A DNA stretch of 64,000 nucleotides from Polaromonas sp. (GTDB lineage Bacteria > Pseudomonadota > Gammaproteobacteria > Burkholderiales > Burkholderiaceae_C). How positions within the stretch are numbered: position 1 is the stretch's first letter; each line of letters begins with the position of its first letter. Of this stretch, positions 8,288 through 17,313 are shown piece by piece. The notes below the pieces were generated by a model. It was not told the origin of the DNA. It was given only the letters and a program-made list of their open reading frames with translations, and did not search any database. Position numbers and translations under genes: made by a program. The stretch lies in assembly GCF_029945925.1 (NCBI RefSeq), contig NZ_JAQSDN010000008.1:1-64000 (forward strand). Direction: 5' to 3'.

Positions 8288-9607
8288 ATGAAAGTTCTAG
8301 TGGTCGGCGGCGGTGGCCGTGAACATGCGCTGGCCTGGAAGCTGGCGCAGTCCCCCAAGGTGCAGGCGGTGTACGTCGCCCCGGGCAACGGGGGCACCGC
8401 GCTGGACCCTCGCCTTGAGAACATCAATATCACGGATGTGCAAGAACTGCGGGCGTGGGCAGCTACAGAAAAGATAGCACTGACGGTGGTCGGACCGGAG
8501 CAGCCACTTGCGGCCGGCATCGTCGACGAGTTCCGTGTGCACGGTCTGCGGGTGTTCGGCCCGACCAAGGCCGCCGCGCAACTGGAAAGCTCGAAAGCCT
8601 TTTCCAAGGCCTTCATGAAGCGCCACGGCATCCCGACGGCCGAGTACGAGACCTTCACCGACGCCACGGCGGCCCATGCCTATGTCGACGAAAAAGGCGC
8701 GCCGATTGTGGTCAAGGCCGATGGCCTGGCCGCCGGCAAGGGCGTGGTGGTGGCCATGAGCCTGCACGAGGCGCACGAAGCCATCGAGTTCATGCTGGCG
8801 CCCGACCCGAGCTTCAACCCGCTGGGCGTGACGCACAACGCCGGCGGCGCGCGTGTCGTGATCGAGGAGTTTTTGCAGGGCGAGGAAGCCAGTTTCATCG
8901 TGATGTGCGACGGTAAAAACGTGGCCGCCATGGCCACCAGCCAGGACCACAAACGCCTGCTGGACGCCGACCAGGGCCCCAACACCGGCGGCATGGGCGC
9001 GTATTCGCCAGCGCCGGTGGTCACGCCCACGGTGCACGCGCGGGCCATGCGCGAGATCATCCTGCCGACCATCAAGGGCATGGAAAAAGACGGCATTCCC
9101 TTCACCGGCTTCCTGTATGCCGGCCTGATGATCTCCGCCGACGGCAAGGTCAAGACGCTGGAATTCAACTGCCGCATGGGCGACCCCGAGACCCAGCCCA
9201 TCATGATGCGGCTCAAGTCCGACCTGTTCGAGGTCATGCTGGCGGCCACCGCGGGCAAGCTCGACGAGGTGGAGCTGGAATGGGACCGCCGCGTGGCGCT
9301 GGGCGTGGTCATGGCCGCGCACGGCTACCCGCTACAGCCCCGCAAGGGCGATCTGATCACCGGCCTGCCGGTGGTGCATCCGTCCGGGGCGCCTGAAGAC
9401 GTGGTGGTGTTCCACGCCGGAACCGCCACGGCCGCGGGTGGCGTCAAGGCCGGCGTGGTGACCTCCGGCGGCCGTGTGTTGTGTGTCACGGCGCTGGCGA
9501 GTTCCGTGCGTGAGGCCCAGCACCTGGCCTACGAGGCGACGCAGGCGATTCATTTCGACGGCGCCCAGTACCGCAGGGACATCGGATTTCGGGCCATCAA
9601 GTCCTGA
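8288..9607 (+). CDS. purD: phosphoribosylamine-glycine ligase (GAR synthetase)
   Basis: PurD joins phosphoribosylamine and glycine with ATP to give GAR, step two of purine synthesis. The 439 residues carry the opening MKVLVVGGGGREHALAWKLA, VAPGNGGT, the ATP-grasp motif PIVVKADGLAAGKGV (about 139-153) and FNCRMGDPETQ. The ATG at 8288 is used; another ATG at 8274 opens only a five-codon frame (MKVSA) that stops just before it, and ATGAAAGTT is repeated at both. The segment encoding WAATEKIALTVV (complement 8450-8479) resembles the head of the window's 60-bp repeat, but causes no extra residues relative to E. coli PurD as recalled. The stop overlaps the next start (TGATG). Confidence 0.97.
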   Translation: MKVLVVGGGGREHALAWKLAQSPKVQAVYVAPGNGGTALDPRLENINITDVQELRAWAATEKIALTVVGPEQPLAAGIVDEFRVHGLRVFGPTKAAAQLESSKAFSKAFMKRHGIPTAEYETFTDATAAHAYVDEKGAPIVVKADGLAAGKGVVVAMSLHEAHEAIEFMLAPDPSFNPLGVTHNAGGARVVIEEFLQGEEASFIVMCDGKNVAAMATSQDHKRLLDADQGPNTGGMGAYSPAPVVTPTVHARAMREIILPTIKGMEKDGIPFTGFLYAGLMISADGKVKTLEFNCRMGDPETQPIMMRLKSDLFEVMLAATAGKLDEVELEWDRRVALGVVMAAHGYPLQPRKGDLITGLPVVHPSGAPEDVVVFHAGTATAAGGVKAGVVTSGGRVLCVTALASSVREAQHLAYEATQAIHFDGAQYRRDIGFRAIKS

Positions 9608-10251
9608 TGGGCATGGATTTCCAGCCGCCGCATCCCGTGCAGTTTCAGGGCAGCGGTCTGGCCAGGGCGCTGGTGCGGGCCCTCGGCTGGCGCGTGGATT
9701 TTGCAGGCCTGCCGACGCTGCAGGGCGTGATTGTGGTCTACCCGCACACCTCGAACTGGGACTTCCCCGTCGCCGTGCTGCTGAAGTGGGCGGTCGGCAT
9801 TCCGGTGCAGTTCTGGGGCAAGGACACGCTGTTTCGGATTCCGCTGTTCGGCACGTGGCTGCGCTGGCTGGGCGGCGTGCCCGTCAGGCGCTCTGCCCCG
9901 CAGGGCGTGGTCGGGCAGATGACGGCCATGATGAAACAGAAAAAGGCCGACGGGGAATATTTCTGGTTGGCGCTGTCGCCGGAAGGAACACGCCGGCTCA
10001 CCGCGGGCTGGCGCAGCGGGTTTTACCGGCTGGCGTTGGAGGCTGGTGTGCCGGTGGGCCTGGCCGGACTCGACTATTCACGCAAACGCCTGGTCTTTCG
10101 CGATTTTCTTCGGCTGACCGGCGATGAAGACCGCGACCTGGAATACATGGCCGGGGCCCTGCAGGATTTCCACGGCTTTCGGACCGGCGCTGCCGCCCCC
10201 GTGCGTTTGATCAATTCAGGCCTGTCCCAGGCCGATACCATCGTGAAATGA
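9607..10251 (+). CDS. 1-acyl-sn-glycerol-3-phosphate acyltransferase-like protein
   Basis: A 214-residue member of the PlsC/LPLAT superfamily, which transfers acyl groups to glycerolipids at the inner membrane. The HX4D catalytic motif is H47TSNWD52 (PHTSNWDFP) and the substrate-binding motif is SPEGTR at 124-129. Hydrophobic stretches around 35-65 and 70-90 fit membrane association. It is shorter than PlsC proper (about 240) and belongs to the group often annotated as glycerol acyltransferase or lysophospholipid acyltransferase; the exact acceptor is unknown. It overlaps purD by one base and hemF by four, so it is translated within one operon. Confidence 0.88.
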   Translation: MGMDFQPPHPVQFQGSGLARALVRALGWRVDFAGLPTLQGVIVVYPHTSNWDFPVAVLLKWAVGIPVQFWGKDTLFRIPLFGTWLRWLGGVPVRRSAPQGVVGQMTAMMKQKKADGEYFWLALSPEGTRRLTAGWRSGFYRLALEAGVPVGLAGLDYSRKRLVFRDFLRLTGDEDRDLEYMAGALQDFHGFRTGAAAPVRLINSGLSQADTIVK

Positions 10252-11168
10252 CCCCCATGACCGATTCTTCCCATGTCCGCAGCTACTTGCTGGAGTTGCA
10301 GGAGCGCATCATCAGCACCGTCGCCGCAATCGATGGCCAGCCCTTTGTGGCCGACCACTGGCACAAGGAACCCGGCGAAACCCTGCAGGGCAACGGCATC
10401 ACCCGTATCCTGGAGCAGGGCGGGGTGTTTGAGCGCGCCGGCTGCGGGTTTTCGCATGTGCGTGGCCCCAAGTTGCCGCCCTCGGCCACGCAACACCGGC
10501 CCGAGCTGTCCGGTGCGCCTTTCGAGGCCATGGGTGTGTCGCTGGTGTTTCACCCGCGCAACCCCTATGTGCCCACCGTGCACATGAATGTGCGCATGCT
10601 GGCGGCAACGCCGGCCTCGGGCCCGACAGCCTACTGGTTCGGCGGCGGCATGGATTTGACGCCGTATTACGGCTTTGACGAGGATGCCGTGCACTTCCAC
10701 CAGACCTGCAAGGACGCCCTGGGCCCGTTTGGTGAGGACAAGTACCCGCGCTTCAAGACCTGGTGTGACGAGTATTTCTACCTCAAGCACCGCGATGAGC
10801 AGCGCGGCATAGGCGGCGTGTTTTTCGACGATTTCCAGGAACTGGGCTTCGAGGGTAGTCTGGCCATGATGCGTTCGGTCGGCGACGCCTTCCTGGCCGC
10901 CTACCTGCCCATTGTCGAACGGCGCAAGGACATGGCTTACGGCGAGCGCGAGCGCGATTTCCAGCTCTACCGCCGCGGCCGTTATGTGGAGTTCAACCTG
11001 GTCTGGGACCGCGGCACCCACTTTGGCCTGCAGTCAGGCGGGCGCACCGAGTCCATCCTGATGTCGATGCCGCCGCTGGCGGCCTGGTCCTACCAGCGCC
11101 CCGTCGAGACCGGCTCGCCCGAGGCGCGGCTGTCCACCGAGTTTCTGGTCAGGCGGGACTGGCTTTGA
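10248..11168 (+). CDS. hemF: aerobic coproporphyrinogen III oxidase
   Basis: HemF uses O2 to decarboxylate coproporphyrinogen III to protoporphyrinogen IX in heme synthesis. The 306-residue protein has the expected length and the family signatures [29 protein letters not shown] (about 126-144), [17 protein letters not shown] and the C-terminal [21 protein letters not shown]. The start ATG overlaps the preceding stop (ATGA at 10248-10251). A second ATG three codons on (MTDSSHV) is equally usable. Its stop overlaps nadD by four bases. Cytoplasmic. Confidence 0.97.
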   Translation: MTPMTDSSHVRSYLLELQERIISTVAAIDGQPFVADHWHKEPGETLQGNGITRILEQGGVFERAGCGFSHVRGPKLPPSATQHRPELSGAPFEAMGVSLVFHPRNPYVPTVHMNVRMLAATPASGPTAYWFGGGMDLTPYYGFDEDAVHFHQTCKDALGPFGEDKYPRFKTWCDEYFYLKHRDEQRGIGGVFFDDFQELGFEGSLAMMRSVGDAFLAAYLPIVERRKDMAYGERERDFQLYRRGRYVEFNLVWDRGTHFGLQSGGRTESILMSMPPLAAWSYQRPVETGSPEARLSTEFLVRRDWL

Positions 11169-11797
11169 GTGCTGTGCCGTCAACGGGCGCAAGACGTATC
11201 GGCATTTTTGGCGGCGCGTTTGACCCGCCGCACTTGGCCCATGTGGCCCTGGCGAAGGCTGCGACGGCGCAGCTCGCGCTCGATGCCCTGCACATCATTC
11301 CGACCGGCCAGGCCTGGCACAAGACCCGGGCGCTCAGCGCCCCCGAACACCGGCTGGCCATGGCCCGGCTTGCATTTGCCGGGCTGGACCGGGTGGTGGT
11401 CGACGACCGGGAAATCCGGCGTGCCGGCCCCAGCTTCACCATCGACACGCTGGAGGCCCTGCAGGCCGAAAACCCCGGCGCCCAGCTCTACCTGGTCATT
11501 GGAAACGACCAGTTCGCCGCCCTCAAGACATGGCACCGATGGCAGGCGGTTCTGGAAATAGCTATAATTTGTATAGCAAACCGCGCCGGTTCGACAAGCA
11601 CTGGTGCCGGTTTTGACCCTGAAAATCAGGCCAGGCACGCGGTTTTGACCCTGAAAATGCCCCTGATGCCCGTCAGTGCCACCGACATCCGGCGGCAAAT
11701 CAGTTCAGGCAGCGCCAGCCCACCGGGCTGGACCCCCTTGGTTCCGGAGCCGGTTGCGCGTTATATTGAGCGCCATCATCTCTACATTTCCCCGTAA
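11165..11797 (+). CDS. nadD: nicotinate-nucleotide adenylyltransferase
   Basis: NadD adenylylates nicotinate mononucleotide with ATP to form deamido-NAD, the key step of NAD synthesis. The 210 residues include [16 protein letters not shown] (12-27) with the nucleotidyltransferase HxxH-type motif, [17 protein letters not shown] and the ISATxIR-like motif [10 protein letters not shown] (170-179). The start is GTG or TTG-rich ground: the listed GTG overlaps hemF (four bases). Between the two conserved blocks lies a stretch (about residues 133-160) encoded by lower-GC DNA with the palindrome GCTATAATTTGTATAGC (11561-11577) and a repeated GGTTTTGACCCTGAAAAT (about 11612 and 11640). This part is atypical and may derive from a repeat insertion. 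Cytoplasmic, followed closely by rsfS. Confidence 0.93.
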   Translation: MSAVPSTGARRIGIFGGAFDPPHLAHVALAKAATAQLALDALHIIPTGQAWHKTRALSAPEHRLAMARLAFAGLDRVVVDDREIRRAGPSFTIDTLEALQAENPGAQLYLVIGNDQFAALKTWHRWQAVLEIAIICIANRAGSTSTGAGFDPENQARHAVLTLKMPLMPVSATDIRRQISSGSASPPGWTPLVPEPVARYIERHHLYISP

Positions 11798-11832
11798 TTC
11801 CCGTCAACTCACTCATTGAAGCAAACCACTGC

Positions 11833-12615
11833 ATGACTTCCAACCCTGCCAACACCGCCAGCACCGCTGCGAAAAAAGACGTCCAGAAACTGCAGCGAGC
11901 CATCATTGATGGGCTGGAGGATGTGAAGGCGGCAGACATCCAGGTGTTCGACACGGAGCACATCACCTCGCTGTTCGAGCGCGTGATCATCGCCTCGGGC
12001 AGTTCCAACCGGCAGACCAAGGCGCTGGCCGCCAGTGTCCGTGATGCCGTGCGCGACGCCGGTTTTGCCAAGCCGCGCATCGAGGGCGAGGAAAACGGCG
12101 AGTGGATCATTGTGGATTGCGGGGCCGCCGTGGCGCACATCATGCAGCCGACGATCCGCCAGTATTACCACCTCGAAGAGTTGTGGGGCGACAAACCCGT
12201 CAAGCTCAAGCTGGGCGCACCTGCACCGCTGGTGAAGGCGTCCAAGCCCGAAGTCGAGGAAGCGCCCAAGCCCGCCAGGTCACGTGCTGGTGCGAAATCG
12301 TCGGGCAAGGCTGCTGCCAAACCCGCCGCCAGAAAAGTGGTTGCCCGGACCGATGACGGCACTTACGTGGGCCGCGTCGGCAAGATGACCGACTGGACCG
12401 CCAAGCGCAATGCCGCCGCACCGGCTGCGGAGCCTGCGGCCAAGCCCGTCAAGGCGGCTGCCAAAACGGCGGTGAAAAAGGCGCCCGCGAAAACACCCAT
12501 CGTCAAGATTCCTGTCGCCAAAAAAGTCGCGGCGAAGAAAACAGTTGCAAAAGCAGCAGCCAAGACGGCTGCCAGGAAACCCGCTGCGAAGAAAACCACG
12601 ACCCGGAGCAAATGA
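11833..12615 (+). CDS. rsfS: ribosome silencing factor with histone H1-like basic tail
   Basis: Residues 15-125 form the RsfS (Iojap/DUF143) domain: [31 protein letters not shown] and [16 protein letters not shown]...YYHLEELWG. RsfS binds ribosomal protein L14 and blocks subunit joining in starved cells. Typical RsfS has 105-130 residues; this one has 260. The extra part, from about 130, is built of Ala, Lys, Pro and Thr (for example [20 protein letters not shown]) like a histone H1 or AlgP-type tail, broken by a short non-repetitive patch [20 protein letters not shown] (174-193). The stop overlaps the rlmH start (ATGA). Such tails bind nucleic acids non-specifically; that role here is inferred. 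Confidence 0.93.
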   Translation: MTSNPANTASTAAKKDVQKLQRAIIDGLEDVKAADIQVFDTEHITSLFERVIIASGSSNRQTKALAASVRDAVRDAGFAKPRIEGEENGEWIIVDCGAAVAHIMQPTIRQYYHLEELWGDKPVKLKLGAPAPLVKASKPEVEEAPKPARSRAGAKSSGKAAAKPAARKVVARTDDGTYVGRVGKMTDWTAKRNAAAPAAEPAAKPVKAAAKTAVKKAPAKTPIVKIPVAKKVAAKKTVAKAAAKTAARKPAAKKTTTRSK

Positions 12616-13079
12616 GGCTGACGATTGTCGCCGTCGGGCAGAAAGTGCCCGACTGGGCGCAAACAGCCTACGACGACTACGCCAAGCGTTTTCCGTCGGA
12701 ACTGCGTGTCGAACTCAAGGCCGTCAAGACCGAGCCGCGCGCCTCCAAAACCCTGGACACCCTGCTGGCGGCTGAACGCCAGCGCATCGAAGGCGTGATT
12801 CCCAAGGGGACCCGCATCGTCGCGCTGGACGAACGCGGCACCGCGATGACCACGGTGGCGCTGGCCGAGAAGCTAAAGAGCTGGCAGCGCGAAGGCGATG
12901 ACGTGGCCATCGTCATCGGCGGCCCGGACGGGCTGGACCCCGCGTTCAAACAGGCCGCCCACGAGCGCCTGCGCCTGTCGGACCTGACCCTGCCGCATGC
13001 CATGGTGCGTGTGCTGCTGATCGAGCAGCTCTACCGCGCCTGGAGCATCACGGTCAACCATCCCTATCATCGGGAATGA
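12612..13079 (+). CDS. rlmH: 23S rRNA pseudouridine(1915) N3-methyltransferase
   Basis: RlmH is a small SPOUT methyltransferase that modifies pseudouridine 1915 in helix 69 of 23S rRNA on assembled 70S ribosomes. The 155-residue length is exact for the family. The conserved start [28 protein letters not shown], the knot motif [12 protein letters not shown] and the C-terminal [21 protein letters not shown] are all present. It overlaps rsfS by four bases; the rsfS-rlmH pair is a widespread ribosome-related gene couple. It is directly followed by a GC-rich intergenic repeat. Confidence 0.97.
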   Translation: MRLTIVAVGQKVPDWAQTAYDDYAKRFPSELRVELKAVKTEPRASKTLDTLLAAERQRIEGVIPKGTRIVALDERGTAMTTVALAEKLKSWQREGDDVAIVIGGPDGLDPAFKQAAHERLRLSDLTLPHAMVRVLLIEQLYRAWSITVNHPYHRE

Positions 13080-13181
13080 AGCCCCCACGTTCGTTCACTG
13101 CGTGTAACTCTCTGCCCCCCGAGGGGGCCGCTGCGCCTGCGGTCCGGCGAAGCCGGGCCCGCGGCCCCTGCTGGGCTGAAT
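13080..13181 (-). repeat. GC-rich intergenic repeat, about 100 bp, copy 1
   Basis: The stretch begins right after the rlmH stop with GCCCCCACG, continues through CCCCCCGAGGGGGCCGCTGC and ends with CCGCGGCCCCTGCTGGG. Reverse-complemented, it matches 38115-38222 and 62697-62803: GCAGGGGCCGCGG, CTTCGCCGGGCCGCAGGCGC, AGCGGCCCCC, GGGGGGCAG and CGTGGGGGC. It contains strong inverted repeats. Family-wide repeats like this are common in Comamonadaceae; the function is unknown. Confidence 0.75.
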
Positions 13182-13212
13182 CGGGGATGTGGCTTGCCTC
13201 AGGACTTCAAAC

Positions 13213-13815
13213 ATGACCGACTTCATTTACCTGGCGTCCCAAAGTCCGCGCCGCCGCCAGTTGCTGGAGCAACTGGGCGTGTCCTGCGAACTGCTGCTGC
13301 CCGGCGCGGAGGAAGACAGCGAGGCGATTGAAGTGGTGCTGGCTGGCGAGGCGCCGACCGGTTATGTCCAGCGCGTTACGCAGCTCAAGCTCGACGCCGC
13401 CGTGACTCGCCTGAAACAACGCGGTTTGCCGCCGGCACCGATTTTGTGTTCGGACACCACGGTGGCGATGGGGCGCCGTATCTATGGCAAACCTGACGAT
13501 GCCGCCCATGCCGAAAGCATGCTGGCTGAACTGGCCGGGCACACGCACCGGGTGCTGACGGCCGTGGCGGTGCAGCATGGCCGCAAGCGGGTTCAGGCGC
13601 TGAGCGTGTCGCGGGTGACCTTTGCGCCCATGAGCCGGGCCCAGATCCGCGCCTACGTCGCCACGGGTGAGCCGCTGGGCAAGGCCGGCGCCTATGCCAT
13701 CCAGGGCAAGGTGGCTATGTTCATCTCGCACATGAGCGGCAGTTATTCCGGCATCATGGGCCTGCCGCTGCATGAAACCGCGCTGCTGCTGCAAGCTGCA
13801 GGCCTGAAAATATAA
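13213..13815 (+). CDS. maf: Maf family nucleoside triphosphate pyrophosphatase
   Basis: Maf proteins hydrolyse non-canonical or pyrimidine NTPs (dTTP/UTP or m7GTP depending on subtype) to monophosphates and have been linked to division arrest. The protein has 200 residues from the ATG at 13213, giving MTDFIYLASQSPRRRQLLEQ with the catalytic SQSPRR motif. CSDTTVAMGRRIYGKPDD, SVSRVTFAPMS and GKAGAYAIQGKVAMFISHMSG follow as expected. An upstream in-frame start at 13189 would add eight residues lying in the repeat-derived leader and is unlikely. It is 24 bases upstream of rng; the maf-rng pair is widely conserved. The subtype (YhdE-like) is inferred. Confidence 0.93.
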   Translation: MTDFIYLASQSPRRRQLLEQLGVSCELLLPGAEEDSEAIEVVLAGEAPTGYVQRVTQLKLDAAVTRLKQRGLPPAPILCSDTTVAMGRRIYGKPDDAAHAESMLAELAGHTHRVLTAVAVQHGRKRVQALSVSRVTFAPMSRAQIRAYVATGEPLGKAGAYAIQGKVAMFISHMSGSYSGIMGLPLHETALLLQAAGLKI

Positions 13816-13839
13816 AAAAGCGCGCCACAAGAAAGCACC

Positions 13840-15321
13840 ATGCAACAAGACATCCTGATCAACTGGTCGCCCCAGGAAACCCGTGTGGCCATGGTCGAGT
13901 ACGGGGCGGTGCAGGAGCTGCATGTCGAGCGCACGCTGGAGCGCGGCCTGGTCGGCAATGTCTACCTCGGCAAGGTCGTCCGGGTGCTGCCGGGCATGCA
14001 GTCGGCTTTCATCGACATCGGCCTGGAACGGGCCGCGTTTTTGCATGTGGCGGATTTGATGAGCAGCATCAACAGCCGGCATGCCGATGCCGACAGCGCG
14101 GCGACGCCTGCGGCAGTACTGCAGCCGATTGAAAAACAGCTGTTTGTAGGCCAGTCGCTGATGGTGCAGGTGCTCAAGGAACCGATTGGCACCAAGGGCG
14201 CGAGGCTGACCGCGCAGGTCAGCATCGCCGGCCGGCTGCTGGTGTTTTTGCCGCAGGACAATCACATCGGCGTGTCGCAGAAGATCCCTGCCGCACAACG
14301 CGAGGACTTGCGCCAGCGCCTGCAGGCCCTGACCGGCGACATGGGCGGCGGCTTCATCCTGCGCACCAATGGCGAGGATGCCACCGACGCGGAACTCGGC
14401 GAGGACATCGCCTACCTGCGCAAGACCTGGGCCCGCATCAAGGACGCCGCGCTGCGCTTGCCGCCAACCTCGGTGCTGCACCAGGACCTGAACCTGCTGC
14501 AGCGCGTGCTGCGCGACATGGTGGTGGAAACCACCCAGAGCATACGCATCGACTCACGCGAGCAGTTCGACAAGCTCAAGCTGTTCGCCACGGAGTTCAT
14601 GCCGGCGACCCTGCAGCGGTTGCAGTTGCACAGCGGCGAGCGCCCGATTTTTGACCTCTTCAACATCGACGAGGAAATTGCCAAGGCGCTGGGCCGGCGG
14701 GTGGACCTGAAGTCGGGAGGCTACCTGATCATCGACCAGACCGAGGCGCTGACCACGGTAGACGTCAACACCGGTGGTTTTGTCGGTGCGCGCAATTTCG
14801 ACGACACAATTTTCAAGACCAACCTGGAAGCCTCGCAGGCGATTGCGCGGCAACTGCGCCTGCGCAACCTGGGCGGCATTGTGATTGTCGATTTCATCGA
14901 CATGCTGCGGGACAGCCACCGCGACGCGGTGCTGGCGGAGTTCCAGAAGCAGCTCGCGCGCGACCGCATCAAGACCAGCGTCAACGGCTTTTCGGCGCTG
15001 GGCCTGCTCGAGATGACGCGCAAGCGCACACGCGAGTCGCTGGCGCACCAGCTGTGCGAACCGTGCAACGCCTGCCAGGGCAAGGGCGTGGTCAAGACGG
15101 CGCGCAGCGTCGGCTACGACATCCTGCGGGAAATCCTGCGCGAGGCCCGCCAGTTCAATCCCCGGGAGTTCCGGGTGATTGCCTCGCCCAAGGTGATCGA
15201 GCTGTTTCTCGACGAGGAAAGCCAGCACCTGGCCGGCCTGAGCGACTTCATCGGCAAGCCGATTTCGCTGCAGTCCGAAGCCGCCATGGCGCAGGAACAG
15301 TACGATATCGTCCTGCTCTGA
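13840..15321 (+). CDS. rng: ribonuclease G
   Basis: RNase G is the 493-residue short member of the RNase E/G family, an endonuclease for mRNA decay and 16S rRNA 5' maturation. It starts QQDILINWSPQETRVAMVE, typical of Rng, then an S1-like region (GNVYLGKVVRVLPGMQSAFI). The catalytic aspartates are Asp308 in TVDVNTGGFVG and Asp351 in IVIVDFIDM. The zinc-link is CEPCNACQGKG with Cys406 and Cys409 (Cys412 nearby). The C-terminus ends in QYDIVLL without the long RNase E scaffold. Cytoplasmic. Downstream by 20 bases, a cell-envelope gene set begins. Confidence 0.96.
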   Translation: MQQDILINWSPQETRVAMVEYGAVQELHVERTLERGLVGNVYLGKVVRVLPGMQSAFIDIGLERAAFLHVADLMSSINSRHADADSAATPAAVLQPIEKQLFVGQSLMVQVLKEPIGTKGARLTAQVSIAGRLLVFLPQDNHIGVSQKIPAAQREDLRQRLQALTGDMGGGFILRTNGEDATDAELGEDIAYLRKTWARIKDAALRLPPTSVLHQDLNLLQRVLRDMVVETTQSIRIDSREQFDKLKLFATEFMPATLQRLQLHSGERPIFDLFNIDEEIAKALGRRVDLKSGGYLIIDQTEALTTVDVNTGGFVGARNFDDTIFKTNLEASQAIARQLRLRNLGGIVIVDFIDMLRDSHRDAVLAEFQKQLARDRIKTSVNGFSALGLLEMTRKRTRESLAHQLCEPCNACQGKGVVKTARSVGYDILREILREARQFNPREFRVIASPKVIELFLDEESQHLAGLSDFIGKPISLQSEAAMAQEQYDIVLL

Positions 15322-15340
15322 AGCACTGCCCCCGTCCTGC

Positions 15341-16090
15341 ATGCCAGCCACGCCCGCCAGCCCCCAGCGACCGATACCGATTCTGGTCTACCACCAGATC
15401 AGCGAAGCGCCGCCCAAAGGTGCGCCTTTCCGCAGCCTCTACGTCTCGCCGGCCTCCTTTTCGCGCCAGATGGCCATGCTGAAGCTGCTCGGCTACCATG
15501 GGCTGTCGATGAGCGCGCTGTTGCCCTATCTGCGCGGTGAAAAAACCGGCAAGGTGGTGGGCATCACCTTTGACGATGGTTACCGCAACAACCTGACCCA
15601 TGCACTGCCGGTGCTGCAGCGCCAGGGGTTTTCCTCGACCTGTTATGCCGTCAGCGGGCTGCTGGGCAAGACCAACGAATGGGACCAGGGCATCGGCATG
15701 GCGCAGGTGCCGCTGATGACAGCGGACGAGTTGCGCCTGTGGGTGGCCGGTGGCCAGGAGGTCGGATCACACACGCAAAACCACGCGCGTCTGCTGCAAA
15801 GCGACGACCCCACCGCGCTTCTTGACATGACCGGGGACAGGGCGGCACTCGAAGGACTGCTGGCCACCCCCGTGCGGCATTTTTGTTATCCCTTCGGTGA
15901 ATACGCGCCGCAACACGTGGCCATGGCTCGCCAGGCCGGGTTCCAGACCGTCACCACGACGCAGCGCGGCCGCAGCTCCGCCCGGAACGACCTGATGGAG
16001 TTGCCGCGGGTGCCCGTCGTGCGTTCCACCAGCCTGCCGGTGTTCTGGCTCAAGGTTGCGACGGCCTACGAAGACCGGGACCGCACGTGA
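15341..16090 (+). CDS. polysaccharide deacetylase (NodB homology)
   Basis: A 249-residue carbohydrate esterase 4 protein. The opening IPILVYHQI motif, GITFDDGY (about 67-75, with the metal-binding and catalytic Asp pair), EVGSHTQNHARL (metal-binding His pair) and FCYPFGEYAP are seen. Such enzymes remove N-acetyl groups from amino sugars in polysaccharide or LPS. There is no obvious signal peptide, so it may act in the cytoplasm on precursors, or the start may be misplaced. Its stop overlaps the start of the glycosyltransferase that follows (ATGA-type overlap at 16087-16090), indicating joint work on a surface glycan. Confidence 0.88.
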   Translation: MPATPASPQRPIPILVYHQISEAPPKGAPFRSLYVSPASFSRQMAMLKLLGYHGLSMSALLPYLRGEKTGKVVGITFDDGYRNNLTHALPVLQRQGFSSTCYAVSGLLGKTNEWDQGIGMAQVPLMTADELRLWVAGGQEVGSHTQNHARLLQSDDPTALLDMTGDRAALEGLLATPVRHFCYPFGEYAPQHVAMARQAGFQTVTTTQRGRSSARNDLMELPRVPVVRSTSLPVFWLKVATAYEDRDRT

Positions 16091-17271
16091 GCGACTCGCC
16101 CGTCCCGCTTGAGGCCCCGCGCAGGCTGCGTATTGCGGTGCTGAACCGCGTTTTTGACCCGGCCGGGGGTGGGGCAGAGCGTTATTCGATCGCACTGGTG
16201 GAACAGCTTGCACAGCGTCACGAGATACATGTGTTTGCGCAGCAGATCAGGCACCACGCGCCGGGCGTGACTTACCACCTCGTTTCCATGCCCCTGCGCA
16301 AACCGCGCTGGCTGAACCAACTCTGGTACGCCACCGCCACCTGGTGGGCCACACGCCGGGGTTTTGATGTAGTCCATTCCCATGAAAACACCTGGCAGGG
16401 CCAGGTGCAGACCGTGCACGTGTTGCCGGTGAAATACAACCTGTTTCATGGCCGGACCGGCTGGCGGCGCGTGCTGGCCTGGGCCAAGGTCTGGAGCAGC
16501 CCGCGCCTGCTGACCTACCTGGGGCTGGAGCGCCTGCGTGTCGCGGCCCGGGGCGGGCGCTGTGTGGTGGTGACGTCGGCCAGCCTGGGGGACACCCTGG
16601 CTGCGACCTACCCGGGCACGGCGGCGGTCACCACCGTCATCACGCCGGGGGTGGTGTTGCCCGCGGCCCCCACCGGCGCGCAGGAACAAAGTGCGGCCCG
16701 CGTGCAGCTGGGCCTGCCGCCCAGGGGACGTTGCCTGCTGCTTGTCGGAAATGACTACCGAAAAAAAGGCCTGGGGACGCTGCTGCGGGTGCTGCGCGAC
16801 CTGCCGGCGGACGTGGTGCTGGCGGTGGTAGGCAACCCGGGGCAAATCCCGGTCTTTGAACGTCAGGCGCAAGCGGAAGGTGTGGCCGGGCGCGTGTTTT
16901 TTCTCGGCTCGCTGCAGGACGTGGCGCCTGCGTACCGCGCGGCGGACTGCCTGGTGCACCCGACGCTGGAGGACACGTTTGCCATGGTGGTCCTGGAGGC
17001 CATGGCGCACGGCCTGCCGGTGGTGGTCAGCAGTGCGGCGTACTGCGGTATTTCCAGCCTGCTCAGCCATGGTGCCGATGCGCTGCTCCTGGACGATCCG
17101 CAGGATGCCGCGAAGCTGGCCGGCACCCTCAAGCAGGTACTCGGCGATGAGGCCTTGCGGCAGCAGTTGGGTAACCAGGCGAGGGCGTTTGCGAGCCGCT
17201 ACCAGTGGCCGGCCATTGCGCGCCAGCAGGAAGTGGTGTATCTCGCAACGCTGGCCGCGGAGCAGCGCTGA
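16087..17271 (+). CDS. glycosyltransferase family 4 (WaaG-like)
   Basis: A GT-B glycosyltransferase of 394 residues. The N-terminal Rossmann domain has AVLNRVFDPAGGGAERY, and the C-terminal donor-binding domain has LLLVGNDYRKKGLGTLL, VFFLGSLQDVAPAYRAADCL and HPTLEDTFAMVVLEAMAHGLPVV, which holds the EX7E motif (Glu in LED and in LEAM). The resemblance is to WaaG-type heptose glucosyltransferases of LPS inner/outer core synthesis. It acts on the cytoplasmic face of the inner membrane. The start is a GTG at 16087 overlapping the deacetylase. Converges with the family 2 transferase at 17298. Exact sugar and acceptor are unknown. Confidence 0.88.
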   Translation: MSDSPVPLEAPRRLRIAVLNRVFDPAGGGAERYSIALVEQLAQRHEIHVFAQQIRHHAPGVTYHLVSMPLRKPRWLNQLWYATATWWATRRGFDVVHSHENTWQGQVQTVHVLPVKYNLFHGRTGWRRVLAWAKVWSSPRLLTYLGLERLRVAARGGRCVVVTSASLGDTLAATYPGTAAVTTVITPGVVLPAAPTGAQEQSAARVQLGLPPRGRCLLLVGNDYRKKGLGTLLRVLRDLPADVVLAVVGNPGQIPVFERQAQAEGVAGRVFFLGSLQDVAPAYRAADCLVHPTLEDTFAMVVLEAMAHGLPVVVSSAAYCGISSLLSHGADALLLDDPQDAAKLAGTLKQVLGDEALRQQLGNQARAFASRYQWPAIARQQEVVYLATLAAEQR

Positions 17272-17313
17272 CAAGCTGCGTTCAGGCCTTCGGGCCTTCA
17301 GGCCACCAGCTTG
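17272..17313. terminator. nested hairpin between convergent glycosyltransferase genes
   Basis: The 26-base gap and its edges hold an inner stem AGGCC-TTCG-GGCCT (17284-17297) with a stable UUCG-type tetraloop and outer arms CAAGCTG/CAGCTTG (17272-17278 and 17307-17313). There is no clear T-run on either side, so a terminator role is plausible but weak. Confidence 0.4.

Noticed and set aside
8274..8291. Five-codon upstream frame MKVSA before purD as a regulatory leader
   Set aside because: It is too short and lacks a regulatory codon pattern; the repeated ATGAAAGTT may simply be a small duplication.
8450..8479. Further 60-bp element copy in purD
   Set aside because: Only the first half matches and PurD has no extra residues compared with E. 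coli, so it may be chance. Not listed as a separate repeat feature.
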